Shown: one piece after another, positions 24,701 through 31,686 of the stretch
Numbering within the stretch: the stretch's first letter is position 1
Layout: every line of letters begins with the position of its first letter
NCBI GenBank assembly: GCA_003993805.1
Contig: RSEF01000001.1
Location: forward strand, 144,484,565 to 144,548,564
Length of the DNA stretch: 64,000 nucleotides
Source of the DNA: Himantopus leucocephalus
Taxonomy: Eukaryota; Chordata; Aves; Charadriiformes; Recurvirostridae
Direction of reading: 5' to 3'
Translations under genes and position numbers: made by a program
The notes under the pieces: model-generated
The model's input: the letters and a program-made list of their open reading frames with translations, nothing else
What the model was told of the DNA's origin: nothing
The model's database searches: none

Positions 24701-26194
24701 TGCTGAGCAGCAAATGACAGTATAAAGGCAGCAACTCTGCCCACCGAGGCTGTGAAACAATAGCAACACAATTTACAAGCTGTTTACTAAATTCTGCAAA
24801 GATGAAAGCCTTAAAATGCCACTACTAAGCTGTGTCTCAGACAAAATGAAAGCCATAAAATATGTTGCTTAAGAGAGTATCTCTCAAGTGTCGCTGTCCT
24901 TTGGCAGTCATTAAAAATGGTAAGTATTTTCTTCAGCTAGACTTATTGTCAGTATGGTTGTGTTTGACCTCTCTCATATGCTGACAGGCTTTTGGAAAAC
25001 CTCGTGCAGAAGGAGAAAGAGTATCAGACCCTCTTACGACAATCTTTGGAGCAAAAAACCCAGGAATTACGCTTGCTTCGATTAAAACTTAAACCCGAAG
25101 GTACGAGGAGATACTGCGTGGACAGTTGCACACAAATACATTAGATCGCATGCTTGTTTAAAGGCTAAAAGACAGTCTATTTTAAGCTGCAGTATGAAAA
25201 CCACCACTTCTGCCCTAGTTTTGAGGTGTACTAACCTATACTTTTGTTTTCTGTTAGACTCCCAATGGTCTGCAGCAACTTTTACAGAGAATGCAGACCC
25301 TGAGCTCATGAACTGGCTGAAACAACAAGGAGCAGACTTGGATGCCATTAAAAGGGTAAAAAAAAAAATTAAAATGAAAAAAAAATCACCTCTTAAAGAA
25401 AGTTCATTGTAGTCATAATTAGCAGTTTGGTTTCAAAGAAGAAATATTAACTTAGGAATAAATTTGCCTTTTAGTTTGCTGAAGAAGATTATACACTAAG
25501 TGCTGTTCTTAATGATATCACTAAAGATGATTTGCGGTATCTTCAACTGCGGTAAGAAAGTACTTCTTAGTTCATTGTTAAGTGCTTAATTAAAGTAGTT
25601 TGTTAAAAAAACACAAACACCTTTCTTAGAAGTTAGGTTATTCAAATAGGTCAGTGATAGTTCAGTGGCAACTGCTGTGAATTTCATCTCTGATCTTCTG
25701 TTAAAGTTTTTCACATCTTAACTGATACAGCACAACAACCACACCCTAGGGTGCTTGAAGCCATCTACGTTCTGGCATTTATCAAGGTTGGGAGCTATTT
25801 CTGCCCCATTCAGGATGATGTAATCATATGGAAAATGGGTATAAAGAACTTATTTTTCCTACCCATTGATTCAAGTCCTTTCACATCATTCTGTTAACGC
25901 CTGGCTGACCTGGGAGAAGTTGTTTTAGCCATAACCTTAAAGAAGTGTAGTGTTTTCTAGGTACTATCATAACTGGTATACCCTTGGGATTTCTAGATTT
26001 TCCTTCTTGGTCACTTTAAGGTAATGGAGACGCAGGAGTTTTCCCTAACTGTGCTCCACTCTTCTTTGTACAGGGGTGGTCTTCTCTGCAGAATTTGGAA
26101 TGCAATATTAAACCACCGACAAGCATCTGGTAAGACCTCAGTGCAGAAGATTAATGCTTTGGATGGAGAATGTGTAATGGTAATAAACAAATGA
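681..26194 (+). CDS. MAP3K15: MAP3K15 (ASK3), 3' part of gene, 17 coding exons
   Basis: Mitogen-activated protein kinase kinase kinase 15 is a cytosolic Ser/Thr kinase of the ASK family that feeds the MKK-p38/JNK pathway and responds to osmotic stress (family knowledge). Seventeen exons with GT-AG introns join in frame: 2290 nt, one leading base, 762 codons and a stop. Residues of this part: end of the PH-like regulatory region 1-61; kinase about 70-335 (GKGTYG 76-81, Lys98, Glu114, HRD 188-190, DFG 209-211, activation Thr in TETFTGT, APE 234-236); Ser-rich linker; helical block; coiled coil; C-terminal SAM-like domain. [12 protein letters not shown] after the kinase and [13 protein letters not shown] in the linker favour MAP3K15 over MAP3K5 and MAP3K6. 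The human protein is about 1,300 residues, so roughly 550 N-terminal residues lie left of the window. No break is seen. Confidence 0.96.
777..2201 (+). other. MAP3K15: intron of MAP3K15
   Basis: About 1.4 kb of AT-rich intron with a GTGAGT donor and a pyrimidine-rich TTTTTTAG acceptor. No exon, repeat family or structured RNA was recognised. Confidence 0.85.
2202..2289 (+). CDS. MAP3K15: MAP3K15 exon: junction of regulatory region and kinase
   Basis: Acceptor TTTTTTAG before 2202, donor GTATGT after 2289. It encodes [15 protein letters not shown] then [14 protein letters not shown], the linker that leads into the kinase domain in ASK proteins. The acidic stretch [12 protein letters not shown] is shared by MAP3K5 and MAP3K15. 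It enters in phase 2 and leaves in phase 0. Confidence 0.93.
2290..6079 (+). other. MAP3K15: large intron of MAP3K15 with coding-like islands
   Basis: This 3.8 kb intron holds an ancient L3/CR1-like fragment (about 3478-3585), a coding-like open stretch at 4069-4243, and a 127-codon frame at 4883-5266. None is phase-compatible with the flanking exons as tested for the 4.1 kb block. About 5395-5470 faintly resembles old vertebrate L3 3' sequence. Confidence 0.7.
3478..3585 (+). mobile_element. ancient L3/CR1-like LINE fragment
   Basis: The run of features 'agtctttcagaggaag ... gcttgaaccttttaaaaac ... gaactggaaaaagcac' follows the order found in 3' ends of old L3/CR1 LINEs of amniotes. It is strongly diverged with no intact tail. 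Confidence 0.4.
6080..6213 (+). CDS. MAP3K15: MAP3K15 exon: kinase glycine loop and catalytic lysine
   Basis: Acceptor TGCTTGCAG before 6080, donor GTAAGA after 6213. It encodes [20 protein letters not shown], the start of the kinase N-lobe with glycine-rich loop GKGTYG, followed by [20 protein letters not shown] with the ATP-anchoring Lys in IAIK. Enters in phase 0, leaves in phase 2. Confidence 0.97.
6214..6818 (+). other. MAP3K15: intron of MAP3K15
   Basis: A 0.6 kb intron, AT-rich with ATATATAATAAATAATA near 6410-6430, ending in a long T tract and TTTAATAG. Minus-strand open frames here are chance frames. Confidence 0.85.
6819..6946 (+). CDS. MAP3K15: MAP3K15 exon: kinase helix C and hinge
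   Basis: Acceptor TTTAATAG before 6819. Encodes [19 protein letters not shown] with the helix C Glu that pairs with the catalytic Lys, then [20 protein letters not shown] and the hinge. The donor G|GTTTGT after 6946 is weaker than its neighbours, but phase and family alignment fix it: the next exon continues GG-SLSALLR. Confidence 0.96.
6947..8687 (+). other. MAP3K15: intron of MAP3K15
   Basis: A 1.7 kb intron. No exon-like block, repeat family or RNA gene recognised; short open frames at 7519-7728 and 8085-8294 look random. Confidence 0.85.
8688..8818 (+). CDS. MAP3K15: MAP3K15 exon: kinase C-lobe to HRD motif
   Basis: Acceptor CTTGTAG before 8688, donor GTAAAT after 8818. Encodes [20 protein letters not shown], then [16 protein letters not shown] and IVHRDIK, the catalytic loop with its Asp. 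KEPTIKFY matches the MAP3K15 form; MAP3K5 has an insertion here. Exits in phase 0 so that IVHRDIK joins GDN. Confidence 0.97.
8819..9123 (+). other. MAP3K15: intron of MAP3K15 with CT-microsatellite acceptor tract
   Basis: A 305 bp intron. Its 3' end is a (CT)n microsatellite (9081-9107) that acts as the polypyrimidine tract, followed by ATCCAAACCACAG. Confidence 0.9.
9081..9107 (+). repeat. (CT)n microsatellite at splice acceptor
   Basis: About 13 uninterrupted CT dinucleotides end 16 bp before the acceptor AG of the DFG exon. It is the only clear polypyrimidine run upstream of that AG. Confidence 0.95.
9124..9229 (+). CDS. MAP3K15: MAP3K15 exon: kinase DFG and start of activation loop
   Basis: Acceptor CCACAG before 9124, donor GTAAGA after 9229. 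Encodes [19 protein letters not shown] with the metal-binding Asn and DFG, then [17 protein letters not shown] of the activation segment. The Thr in TFTGT corresponds to the activating phosphothreonine of ASK kinases (family knowledge). The last Gly codon is split with the next exon. Confidence 0.97.
9230..12523 (+). other. MAP3K15: intron of MAP3K15
   Basis: A 3.3 kb AT-rich intron ending in TCCTGACTAG. A short direct repeat (AAAAGATGTT twice) lies near 12350-12370. No exon or known repeat family seen; the frame at 11696-12019 shows no family motif. Confidence 0.85.
12524..12681 (+). CDS. MAP3K15: MAP3K15 exon: APE motif and kinase C-lobe
   Basis: Acceptor CTGACTAG before 12524, donor GTAAGT after 12681. 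Encodes [20 protein letters not shown] with the APE motif, then [20 protein letters not shown] and [21 protein letters not shown] and PPFHELGEP are the MAP3K15 forms (MAP3K5 has GKAADIWS and PPFYELGEP). Exits in phase 0. Confidence 0.97.
12682..16446 (+). other. MAP3K15: intron of MAP3K15
   Basis: The 3.8 kb intron includes patches of higher GC (13.1-13.2, 14.0-14.2, 14.9-15.1, 15.9-16.1 kb) that give several short open frames but no recognisable protein or repeat. A small AT-rich duplication of AATTCATAATTTA lies at 15241-15270. Acceptor GCTTGCAG. Confidence 0.8.
16447..16630 (+). CDS. MAP3K15: MAP3K15 exon: end of kinase domain
   Basis: Acceptor GCTTGCAG before 16447, donor GTAAGG after 16630. 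Encodes [20 protein letters not shown] then [20 protein letters not shown], the last kinase helices with conserved FEPDP and KR, and [12 protein letters not shown], a tail specific for MAP3K15. Reading through the donor adds only 17 codons ([17 protein letters not shown]) before a stop at 16681-16683. Confidence 0.97.
16631..19196 (+). other. MAP3K15: intron of MAP3K15
   Basis: A 2.6 kb intron. It starts with an in-frame 17-codon extension and stop, and a canonical AATAAA lies at 16880-16885, so a truncated intronic-polyadenylation transcript is conceivable. The 17.43-18.25 kb part is GC-richer with open frames but no family recognised. A short GT-rich run lies at about 18900-18930. Acceptor GTTCCTAG. 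Confidence 0.75.
19197..19374 (+). CDS. MAP3K15: MAP3K15 exon: serine-rich linker after kinase
   Basis: Acceptor TTCCTAG before 19197, donor GTAAAG after 19374. Encodes [18 protein letters not shown], then [20 protein letters not shown] and [31 protein letters not shown] is conserved in the family and rich in possible phosphoserines. Enters with two bases, leaves in phase 2. Confidence 0.94.
19375..20124 (+). other. MAP3K15: intron of MAP3K15 with ambiguous base
   Basis: A 0.75 kb intron holding a single N at 20092, inside a tandem duplication of TGTGGCCTGCTTTC (20078-20091 and 20103-20116) next to the acceptor TGACGCAG. Confidence 0.9.
20125..20299 (+). CDS. MAP3K15: MAP3K15 exon: linker and start of helical block
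   Basis: Acceptor GACGCAG before 20125, donor GTAATT after 20299. Encodes [40 protein letters not shown] and [36 protein letters not shown] is nearly invariant in MAP3K15. Exits in phase 0. Confidence 0.96.
20300..22065 (+). other. MAP3K15: intron of MAP3K15
   Basis: A 1.8 kb intron. The 20.99-21.25 kb part is GC-rich and open in several frames on both strands, which reflects composition; no protein family recognised. Acceptor TTTCTCCAG. Confidence 0.85.
22066..22251 (+). CDS. MAP3K15: MAP3K15 exon: helical block
   Basis: Acceptor TCTCCAG before 22066, donor GTGAGT after 22251. Encodes [19 protein letters not shown], then [19 protein letters not shown] and [21 protein letters not shown] 62-codon exon in phase 0 at both ends, so skipping would keep the frame. 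No catalytic role known for this region. Confidence 0.96.
22252..22577 (+). other. MAP3K15: intron of MAP3K15
   Basis: A 326 bp intron with a strong GTGAGT donor and TTTTTTTATAG acceptor. Nothing else seen. Confidence 0.9.
22578..22683 (+). CDS. MAP3K15: MAP3K15 exon: helical block, continued
   Basis: Acceptor TTTATAG before 22578, donor GTAAAT after 22683. Encodes [20 protein letters not shown] and [15 protein letters not shown], matching the MAP3K15 form ([20 protein letters not shown]) rather than MAP3K5. Confidence 0.97.
22684..23904 (+). other. MAP3K15: intron of MAP3K15
   Basis: A 1.2 kb intron with a T-rich run at 23521-23547. No exon or known repeat family seen. Acceptor TTTTACCAG. 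Confidence 0.85.
23905..24115 (+). CDS. MAP3K15: MAP3K15 exon: acidic linker and start of coiled coil
   Basis: Acceptor TTTTACCAG before 23905, donor GTAACC after 24115. Encodes [20 protein letters not shown], an acidic stretch, then [20 protein letters not shown] and [21 protein letters not shown] sequence is also in MAP3K5, so this bird exon keeps a segment that I recall as shorter in human MAP3K15. Enters and leaves in phase 2-type junctions that match neighbours. Confidence 0.94.
24116..24987 (+). other. MAP3K15: intron of MAP3K15
   Basis: A 0.87 kb intron; no exon, repeat family or RNA gene recognised. Acceptor TGCTGACAG. Confidence 0.85.
24988..25100 (+). CDS. MAP3K15: MAP3K15 exon: C-terminal coiled coil
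   Basis: Acceptor GCTGACAG before 24988, donor GTACGA after 25100. Encodes [20 protein letters not shown] and [17 protein letters not shown], a heptad-rich coiled coil with Leu at a/d positions. In ASK proteins this part supports oligomerisation (family knowledge). Confidence 0.96.
25258..25355 (+). CDS. MAP3K15: MAP3K15 exon: start of SAM-like domain
   Basis: Acceptor CTGTTAG before 25258, donor GTAAAA after 25355. Encodes [20 protein letters not shown] then [13 protein letters not shown], the first helices of the C-terminal SAM-like domain. The intron before it is only 157 bp. Confidence 0.93.
25475..25551 (+). CDS. MAP3K15: MAP3K15 exon: SAM-like domain
   Basis: Acceptor CTTTTAG before 25475, donor GTAAGA after 25551. 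Encodes [20 protein letters not shown] and RYLQLR, matching the ASK SAM pattern [20 protein letters not shown]. The final Arg codon is split with the last exon. Confidence 0.96.
25552..26073 (+). other. MAP3K15: last intron of MAP3K15
   Basis: A 522 bp intron with GTAAGA donor and TTTGTACAG acceptor. Nothing else seen. Confidence 0.9.
26074..26194 (+). CDS. MAP3K15: MAP3K15 last coding exon
   Basis: Acceptor TTTGTACAG before 26074; stop TGA at 26192-26194. Encodes [20 protein letters not shown], the end of the SAM-like domain, then a free tail [27 protein letters not shown] is conserved in the family; the last 20 or so residues differ from the mammalian tail as I recall it. Confidence 0.95.
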
Positions 26195-26605
26195 AAGATA
26201 CATTCCTAACACTTAAATTATTAGATGTACATATGTATATATAGTGGCATTGCAGGTCTTGCACAATTACAGAGCTTGTTTGACCGTCAGTGTAATACAC
26301 AGTGAATAGTAACAGCTTTTAAGTCAGTGTCAATGCACTTAAATTATTTATGAAAGAATAATGCAGAAGTCAAATGCCTGTCATCAATGTAATGTAAAGC
26401 ATCAGCTGAGAAAACAAATCTTTTCTGCAAAACAGGTACCACACACCTGAATCGGCTTTAGCATTGTGACAACTGTGAACTTAAAATGTGTTACAGTTCT
26501 GCTGGCTGATGGTTTAAGCAGGGAGGGGATGTGCTAGAGCATATGTCACCCTGTCATACATGAATGTATATAGGTTTTTGTATTAAAGCTACTCTCACTG
26601 AACTA
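26195..26605 (+). other. MAP3K15: MAP3K15 3' UTR (proximal form)
   Basis: Non-coding AT-rich sequence between the stop codon and an ATTAAA signal at 26582-26587. Cleavage would fall near 26600-26610. Confidence 0.65.
26582..26587 (+). promoter_or_regulatory. MAP3K15: polyadenylation signal ATTAAA, MAP3K15
   Basis: ATTAAA, the commonest variant signal, lies 388 bp after the stop and is the first good signal on the + strand. A canonical AATAAA follows at 26833-26838. Confidence 0.6.
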
Positions 26606-26752
26606 CTAAGAAAAGCCTGCTGTGATGTTTTCATTTAGTAACTTTTCTGCAGCAAAAACATAGCATATAAATGGCTTTTTTGATGTTTTTTTGGGGGAAA
26701 GTGGTTCATCAAGAAGTAAAGCAAACAGACCACCAGATAAATGTTGTTAAAG

Positions 26753-26758
26753 TTTAAT
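26753..26758 (-). promoter_or_regulatory. PDHA1: polyadenylation signal ATTAAA, PDHA1
   Basis: TTTAAT on the + strand reads ATTAAA on the minus strand, 283 bp past the PDHA1 stop codon. A T-rich run (A-rich on minus) lies beside it. Confidence 0.55.
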
Positions 26759-26832
26759 TTTTTTTTGTACACTGTACATAACACATACAGCAATCCGAAG
26801 AGAAGTCAGTAAAGCAAATATATAGCAATTTA

Positions 26833-26838
26833 AATAAA
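26833..26838 (+). promoter_or_regulatory. possible distal polyadenylation signal AATAAA, MAP3K15
   Basis: A canonical AATAAA on the + strand inside the presumed PDHA1 3' UTR. If MAP3K15 used it, the two transcripts would overlap tail to tail by roughly 0.1 kb. Confidence 0.35.
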
Positions 26839-27040
26839 CCACTGCTTTCTCTTAATTTAGCTCCTTCTGAAACAACATTCAGCGTGTTTAAGAAAACCCA
26901 TACTGAGATGGATTTCTCTACACATTTCCTTTTTTGAAAGAGCTTTTAAATAAGCTTAAGGTTTGTTTCTGAGTCATTATAGTTCCTGTAAATGCATTCA
27001 CTTATTCTTATGAATAAGTTATGTCAATAAGAAAAGGCCT

Positions 27041-27205
27041 TTAGCTGACAGACTTGTACCTTATCCACTGGTTTGGGCCACGCACTTCAAAGGGTGGCTC
27101 ATTGAAGTAGATGTGGTTACCTAGTTCTTCCAATGGTGGCTCTGGGTCAGTGGTAGCAAACTGAGCGGCTTCCTCGATCTCCTTCCTTACTGCCACATCA
27201 ATTTC
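27041..27205 (-). CDS. PDHA1: PDHA1, last coding exon (pyruvate dehydrogenase E1 alpha)
   Basis: E1 alpha of the mitochondrial pyruvate dehydrogenase complex carries out thiamine-diphosphate-dependent decarboxylation of pyruvate in the matrix (family knowledge). On the minus strand, acceptor TTTTGGTTCAG leads into 54 codons and stop [57 protein letters not shown]. This is the exact C-terminus of E1 alpha, close to the human EIDVEVRKEIEDAAQFAT...FKSVS, with matching length and reading phase 0. It is intact and tail-to-tail with MAP3K15, as in mammals. The other exons should lie at higher coordinates but I could not find them; see findings. Confidence 0.96.
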   Translation of the reverse strand, partial: EIDVAVRKEIEEAAQFATTDPEPPLEELGNHIYFNEPPFEVRGPNQWIRYKSVS

Positions 27206-27327
27206 CTGAACCAAAACCAGATGCTTATTATAAGAGAGCTCAGAAAAAGCAGCATAATTTTGAATTCAAACACAATGATAAAGTATTGGTCAGAATTAGT
27301 GTTAACACTGTCTATAAACATACATTC

Positions 27328-27772
27328 TACACTGTTTCCCACAGCATTCCCCTGGAGAAACTGGCTGCTCATGGCTTGGACAGGTGTATTCTTTGCTGGG
27401 TAAAACACTGGCTGGATGTCCGTGCCCAGAGAGTGGTGGTGAATGGAGTTAAATCCAGTTGGCAGCCAGTCACAAGTGGTGTTCCACAGGGCTCAGTACT
27501 GGGGCCTGTTCTCTTTTAATGTCTTTATCAATGACCTGGACGAGGGGATCGAGTGAGTTTGCAGATGACACTGTTGGGTGGGAGTGCTGATTTGCTTGAG
27601 GGTAGGAAGGCTCTACAGAGGGATCTGGACNNNNNNNNNNNNNNNNNNNNNNNNNNNNNNNNNNNNNNNNNNNNNNNNNNNNNNNNNNNNNNNNNNNNNN
27701 NNNNNNNNNNNNNNNNNNNNNNNNNNNNNNTTAAGGTCCCTTCCAACCCAAAGCATTCTATGATTCTGTGAT
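27328..27772 (+). mobile_element. CR1 LINE with reverse transcriptase fragment, broken by gap
   Basis: The left part translates to CR1 reverse-transcriptase sequence: [20 protein letters not shown], then [16 protein letters not shown], and FADDT after a small deletion and frameshift. The right part (27731-27772) is the CR1 3' tail with ATTCTATGATTCT. A run of 100 N (27631-27730) sits between. The order is correct for one + strand element, 5'-truncated and not functional. Confidence 0.9.
27631..27730. other. assembly gap, 100 N
   Basis: Exactly 100 N, the usual placeholder for a gap of unknown length. From CR1 structure several hundred bases between the RT region and 3' tail should be here. 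Confidence 0.97.
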
Positions 27773-27835
27773 TCTAATATCTAATATTTGGTAGTTCATC
27801 AAAAGCTTCGAGTCCAGACCTTTTAACCACTTCCT

Positions 27836-30800
27836 AGAAACAAAGAAATTTGGAAAATTAATGTCAAGATTCAGAAGTACTGTTAAGGTTATGTAACAAA
27901 ATTGTTACTCTTGCAAATTTTGCAGTGATAAATTTCAAAAGCACAACCTGTTTATATACACAAAACAAGAATTTAATATATAAAATATCATGCTTGATAC
28001 TTTTACCATGGAAAATCTATTAGAGACTAACATAAGAAGAACTAATGTCCAGATTAATAGTGCTGATAACGACACCCAAATAAATTATCAAGAGAAGCAC
28101 GGGGTTCTCCATCCTCAAACTGTAATTGCCTGAAATACTTTCCAGAACTGAGCACAAGTTATTAGACTCAATATATGAGTCGCTGGACACCATTCCATGG
28201 ATGACATTATGCAGGAAATTGGGCTGGTGGTGTAATAACTTTACAATCTACAAGATTTTATTGGCCAAACTGCTATTCCTGTGGACATTCTTGCAGATTT
28301 CAATACTATTATTAATATTAATCAAAGCAACAGAGATGAATTACAAATTATTTTCTTCTCTTCAGCCCTATGTATTGTCCCCATATGTTGCAACAGTAAA
28401 GGCAAAGTCATTATTTCATTTCATTTTTTGAGGAAGCGTTCTACCCAAGAGTGTCAATGAATCATAGTTTGTTAGGGCGGCCCCTGCAAGTCCACTTGAA
28501 AATATTCATGAGATTCCTGTGGTTACAATTTGCCCATTAGTGGCAGGATAAAAATAAGCTTCACAGCTGTCAAGATTTATAGAGTCATATGTGAAAATAT
28601 AATTCGGGGGGGTCAGAAAATGAGATCAATCAGTTACTTTAAACTGACAACAAAAATAATATATTTACGAACCAGTTTATTTCTAACTCTGATATCTCAC
28701 ATAAGCCTTTCATTAAGCCTTACCTAAGTTTGACTGTTAAGGGAGCAAATGTATTTTGTCATCTGGTTTTATTCTGAGGAAATTTTGGCTCAATTGAAGA
28801 CATCTATAATAAATGTCTTAAAGGAAAGTTTGAGGGAAAGTAACATTAAATCATACTCCAAACACCAATTCCAAGACAAAGTCATTTTAAAAATTCTGAT
28901 TATTAATGTGTTGCATTTATTAAGACAAATGTGACACGTTACATTTGAGGTTACCAGCCTGTGGCTGGAGTAGTAGATTTATTTTTTAAAGCAGATGACA
29001 TAATATCTGTGATGCAAAGTGAGCTCTCATTCTGATCTCAGAAAAAAACATCCAAAGTAGTTCTGTACAGAGAATTACACTGGCACAAAAATAATTTACC
29101 CTAAGGTTTCATGTGGTTGCTTGGTTTATGAACTTGGGCAATGCGTTGTCGCTTTAAAATAGAAATCTAAAATTCATGCAACTCCTTCCACAGACTGGTA
29201 ACCTCAAATGCATCTTATTAAATGCACTGTGTTAATAATTTACTTAATTTTAATCATTACAGTGAATTGCTGTTTGGGATACAATTTGGTTTTACTTTTC
29301 CTCAAATTTGCCTTTCTAATGACTTGACTAAACTGAGTCATAACTCTCCCCCCAAAATCACATGACAAAATATATTTGATCCTTTACTAATCAGTGTCTG
29401 AATTTTTTCATACATGAGCCACAGCAGTTTTGCCAGGGAAAAGTTTTGGCCTTCTATATCTGCACAAGTATAATTCCCAGTGCAATCAGAATTTCTCCAG
29501 ACTGATGCTGGTTTTATGAAGGCAAAATGAGACTCACTTTATACAGTAGGTATTATTCCATTGTGCATATCAGTGAATTTCAACTTTTTTGGAGTTGTTG
29601 ACCTTTCACAGTTTTCCAAGGGCAATACAGATCCCTGGATAGTGAATTTAAATTATAATACCAGTATTCTTGGGTTTTATAGTCCCATTTTTGAAGACGT
29701 TTCAGAAGCAGTCAACAAATCCCCAGGGGCCTGTGAGGTTACAGTGTGAAAACCACTGCACCGAAGGCCACTCATAGAGGAAATAATTGCCAGCCTGCGC
29801 CGCGACCGATACAGATCTCTCTCTCTGTTCTGCAGGGCACAAAGCAACCTCAGCTTCAGCTCCCTCCTTTCCATTGCTGCAGTCACACTGGAAGAGCAGG
29901 ACTCCCGATCCATCACAAACAAAGCATAACTAAAGCATTTATAATTAAAAATACATGGATGAGGGAGAAATCTCATTCCAGACAATTTCTTATTTCCAGT
30001 CTCTGAGCAGAACACACTATTTTAGAGCCTATTTCCAAAACAGTGTGCTTCCTCTTCAGTGCAGGCGTTGACTCACACTAAGGAATGTATTCCATTACAG
30101 CCTTGCTGGCTTGCACCTTAACTTCATGTAGAACCAGTTAGTTGCTGTGGTGACAGCAACCAACAAACAGAAAAAAATCCTGAACTCTTTCAGGACTGTT
30201 CAGAGCAGTTGAATGACAGCATCCACGCTTAAAATTCTAAAACTTTCTTGTTTTGTTTTCTTTTAAAAGGAGGTTCAACAATTCCAGTAAACATGTAATA
30301 CCATCCTAAGACCATCTATGTCTCCTCCTGAGAAATTGTTTCACACATCTTGTAAATTTTTGCATACAAGTCTTTAGACTGTATGCAAAGACTGTTTGCA
30401 AAGTCTTTAGACTTTTTTGCATATAGTGTTTTTAGAGACTATATTCTATATCCATTATTTCAAGCAAATCTGGAGTTTATCTCCCTAATAACAAATTGAA
30501 CCACAGTTGGTGGAACCCCACTGTCTTTCTGAGAGCTACATGAAGACAGAATCTAAGCTTGTTGGTGCAGATAATGTTCATCTAGTGCTGAAATCAGCAC
30601 AATACCTTTATAATCTGAAATCAACTATAACATTCAATGGGGGTGTTTGGATAATAAGGTATGATAAATATAACATTGCATTGTTTTAAAAGAGAGGTAC
30701 AAAATCCCTGAAAACTCACAAAAAATGAAGGTCATTACTATCTTCATTATTGCTTTCATTTTCTAACATTAACAATTTCAAGAAAGGCATAGTGGGGCAT

Positions 30801-31383
30801 GCAGTCTATGAAAAGGTGGAGATTTCTCATTTTAAAGAGGAAAAAATGTTTCACAAGTCCCTATTTCAATTTTGAGCTTGGTAATGTTTAGCTCTGCAGA
30901 TGCAATCCAGTGACACTGAGATGGGTGTAAACTGTGGTTCAGTTTACTGCAAGGATGCTGAGTTGTTATCTGCTCTATGCTGAAGGAGATAGAGCTTGGG
31001 GGAAAAGGAGGTCACTTAGAAAGGGTTCATATAGAAAGGGTTCATATAGAAAGGAGATTTGTATATCAGGAGGAGATTATTGTGTTCTCTTCCCTCAAAT
31101 TATTTAATTAGGGTTGATCAATAAAGAACTAAGGGAAAGATCTCACAAATGGCAAGTTTGGCCATATTTCTTCAATCCCTCCACCATTTGTAGTGATTGC
31201 TGAAAAACTGTGCTTACAGTTTTGTCCATTTGCACAGCTGTAAAAGAACTTAGTTTCTCTTCTTCTCTCAATACATTTTGTTTTAGAAGAGAATCGTGGT
31301 TAAAGATGATCGTGATAAACTGTTGTTAGCTGAGAACTCATGGACCTCCTGCAAGTGTCTGGAGAACCCAATCAGATTTTCAA
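27836..31383. other. gene-free AT-rich stretch
   Basis: No convincing exon on either strand. Contains a short tandem repeat at 31019-31054. Open frames at 28126-28431 and 29677-30015 have no family motif. Confidence 0.6.
31019..31054 (+). repeat. tandem repeat, 15 bp unit x 2.4
   Basis: Unit GAAAGGGTTCATATA is repeated twice plus six bases with no mismatch. Confidence 0.9.
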
Positions 31384-31686
31384 CAGAATCACAGAACCAC
31401 AGCACAGCCCAGGCTGGAGGGGACCTCAAAAGATCATCTGGTCCAACCTTTCATGGGAAAGTGAGCCTAGAAGAGATTATTTATCTCCCTGCCCAATTGC
31501 ATCTTGAAAACCTCCATTGATGGGTACTCTGCCATGTCCCTGAGGAGATCGTTCCAGTGATTGATTGTTCTTACAGTAAAAAATGTCTTTCTTAATTCAA
31601 GACAAAACCTCTACCGGTACAACTTGTACCCTCCTTGTCTTCTTCATGTGGCTCCTTGTGAAGAGAGAGCCTCTGTCCTCTTTCTA
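31384..31686 (-). mobile_element. diverged CR1 LINE 3' part
   Basis: Reads on the + strand as the reverse complement of a CR1 3' end: AGAATCACAGAACCACAG, then GGACCTCAAAAGATCATCTG and GTCCAACC, followed by CR1 3' UTR features in reversed order. More diverged than the copies at 45.7 and 48.3 kb. Confidence 0.75.

Larger units (their letters stand above)
26735..27040 (-). other. PDHA1: PDHA1 3' UTR
   Basis: Sequence between the PDHA1 stop (27041-27043) and the minus-strand ATTAAA; no open frame or repeat. Confidence 0.6.
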
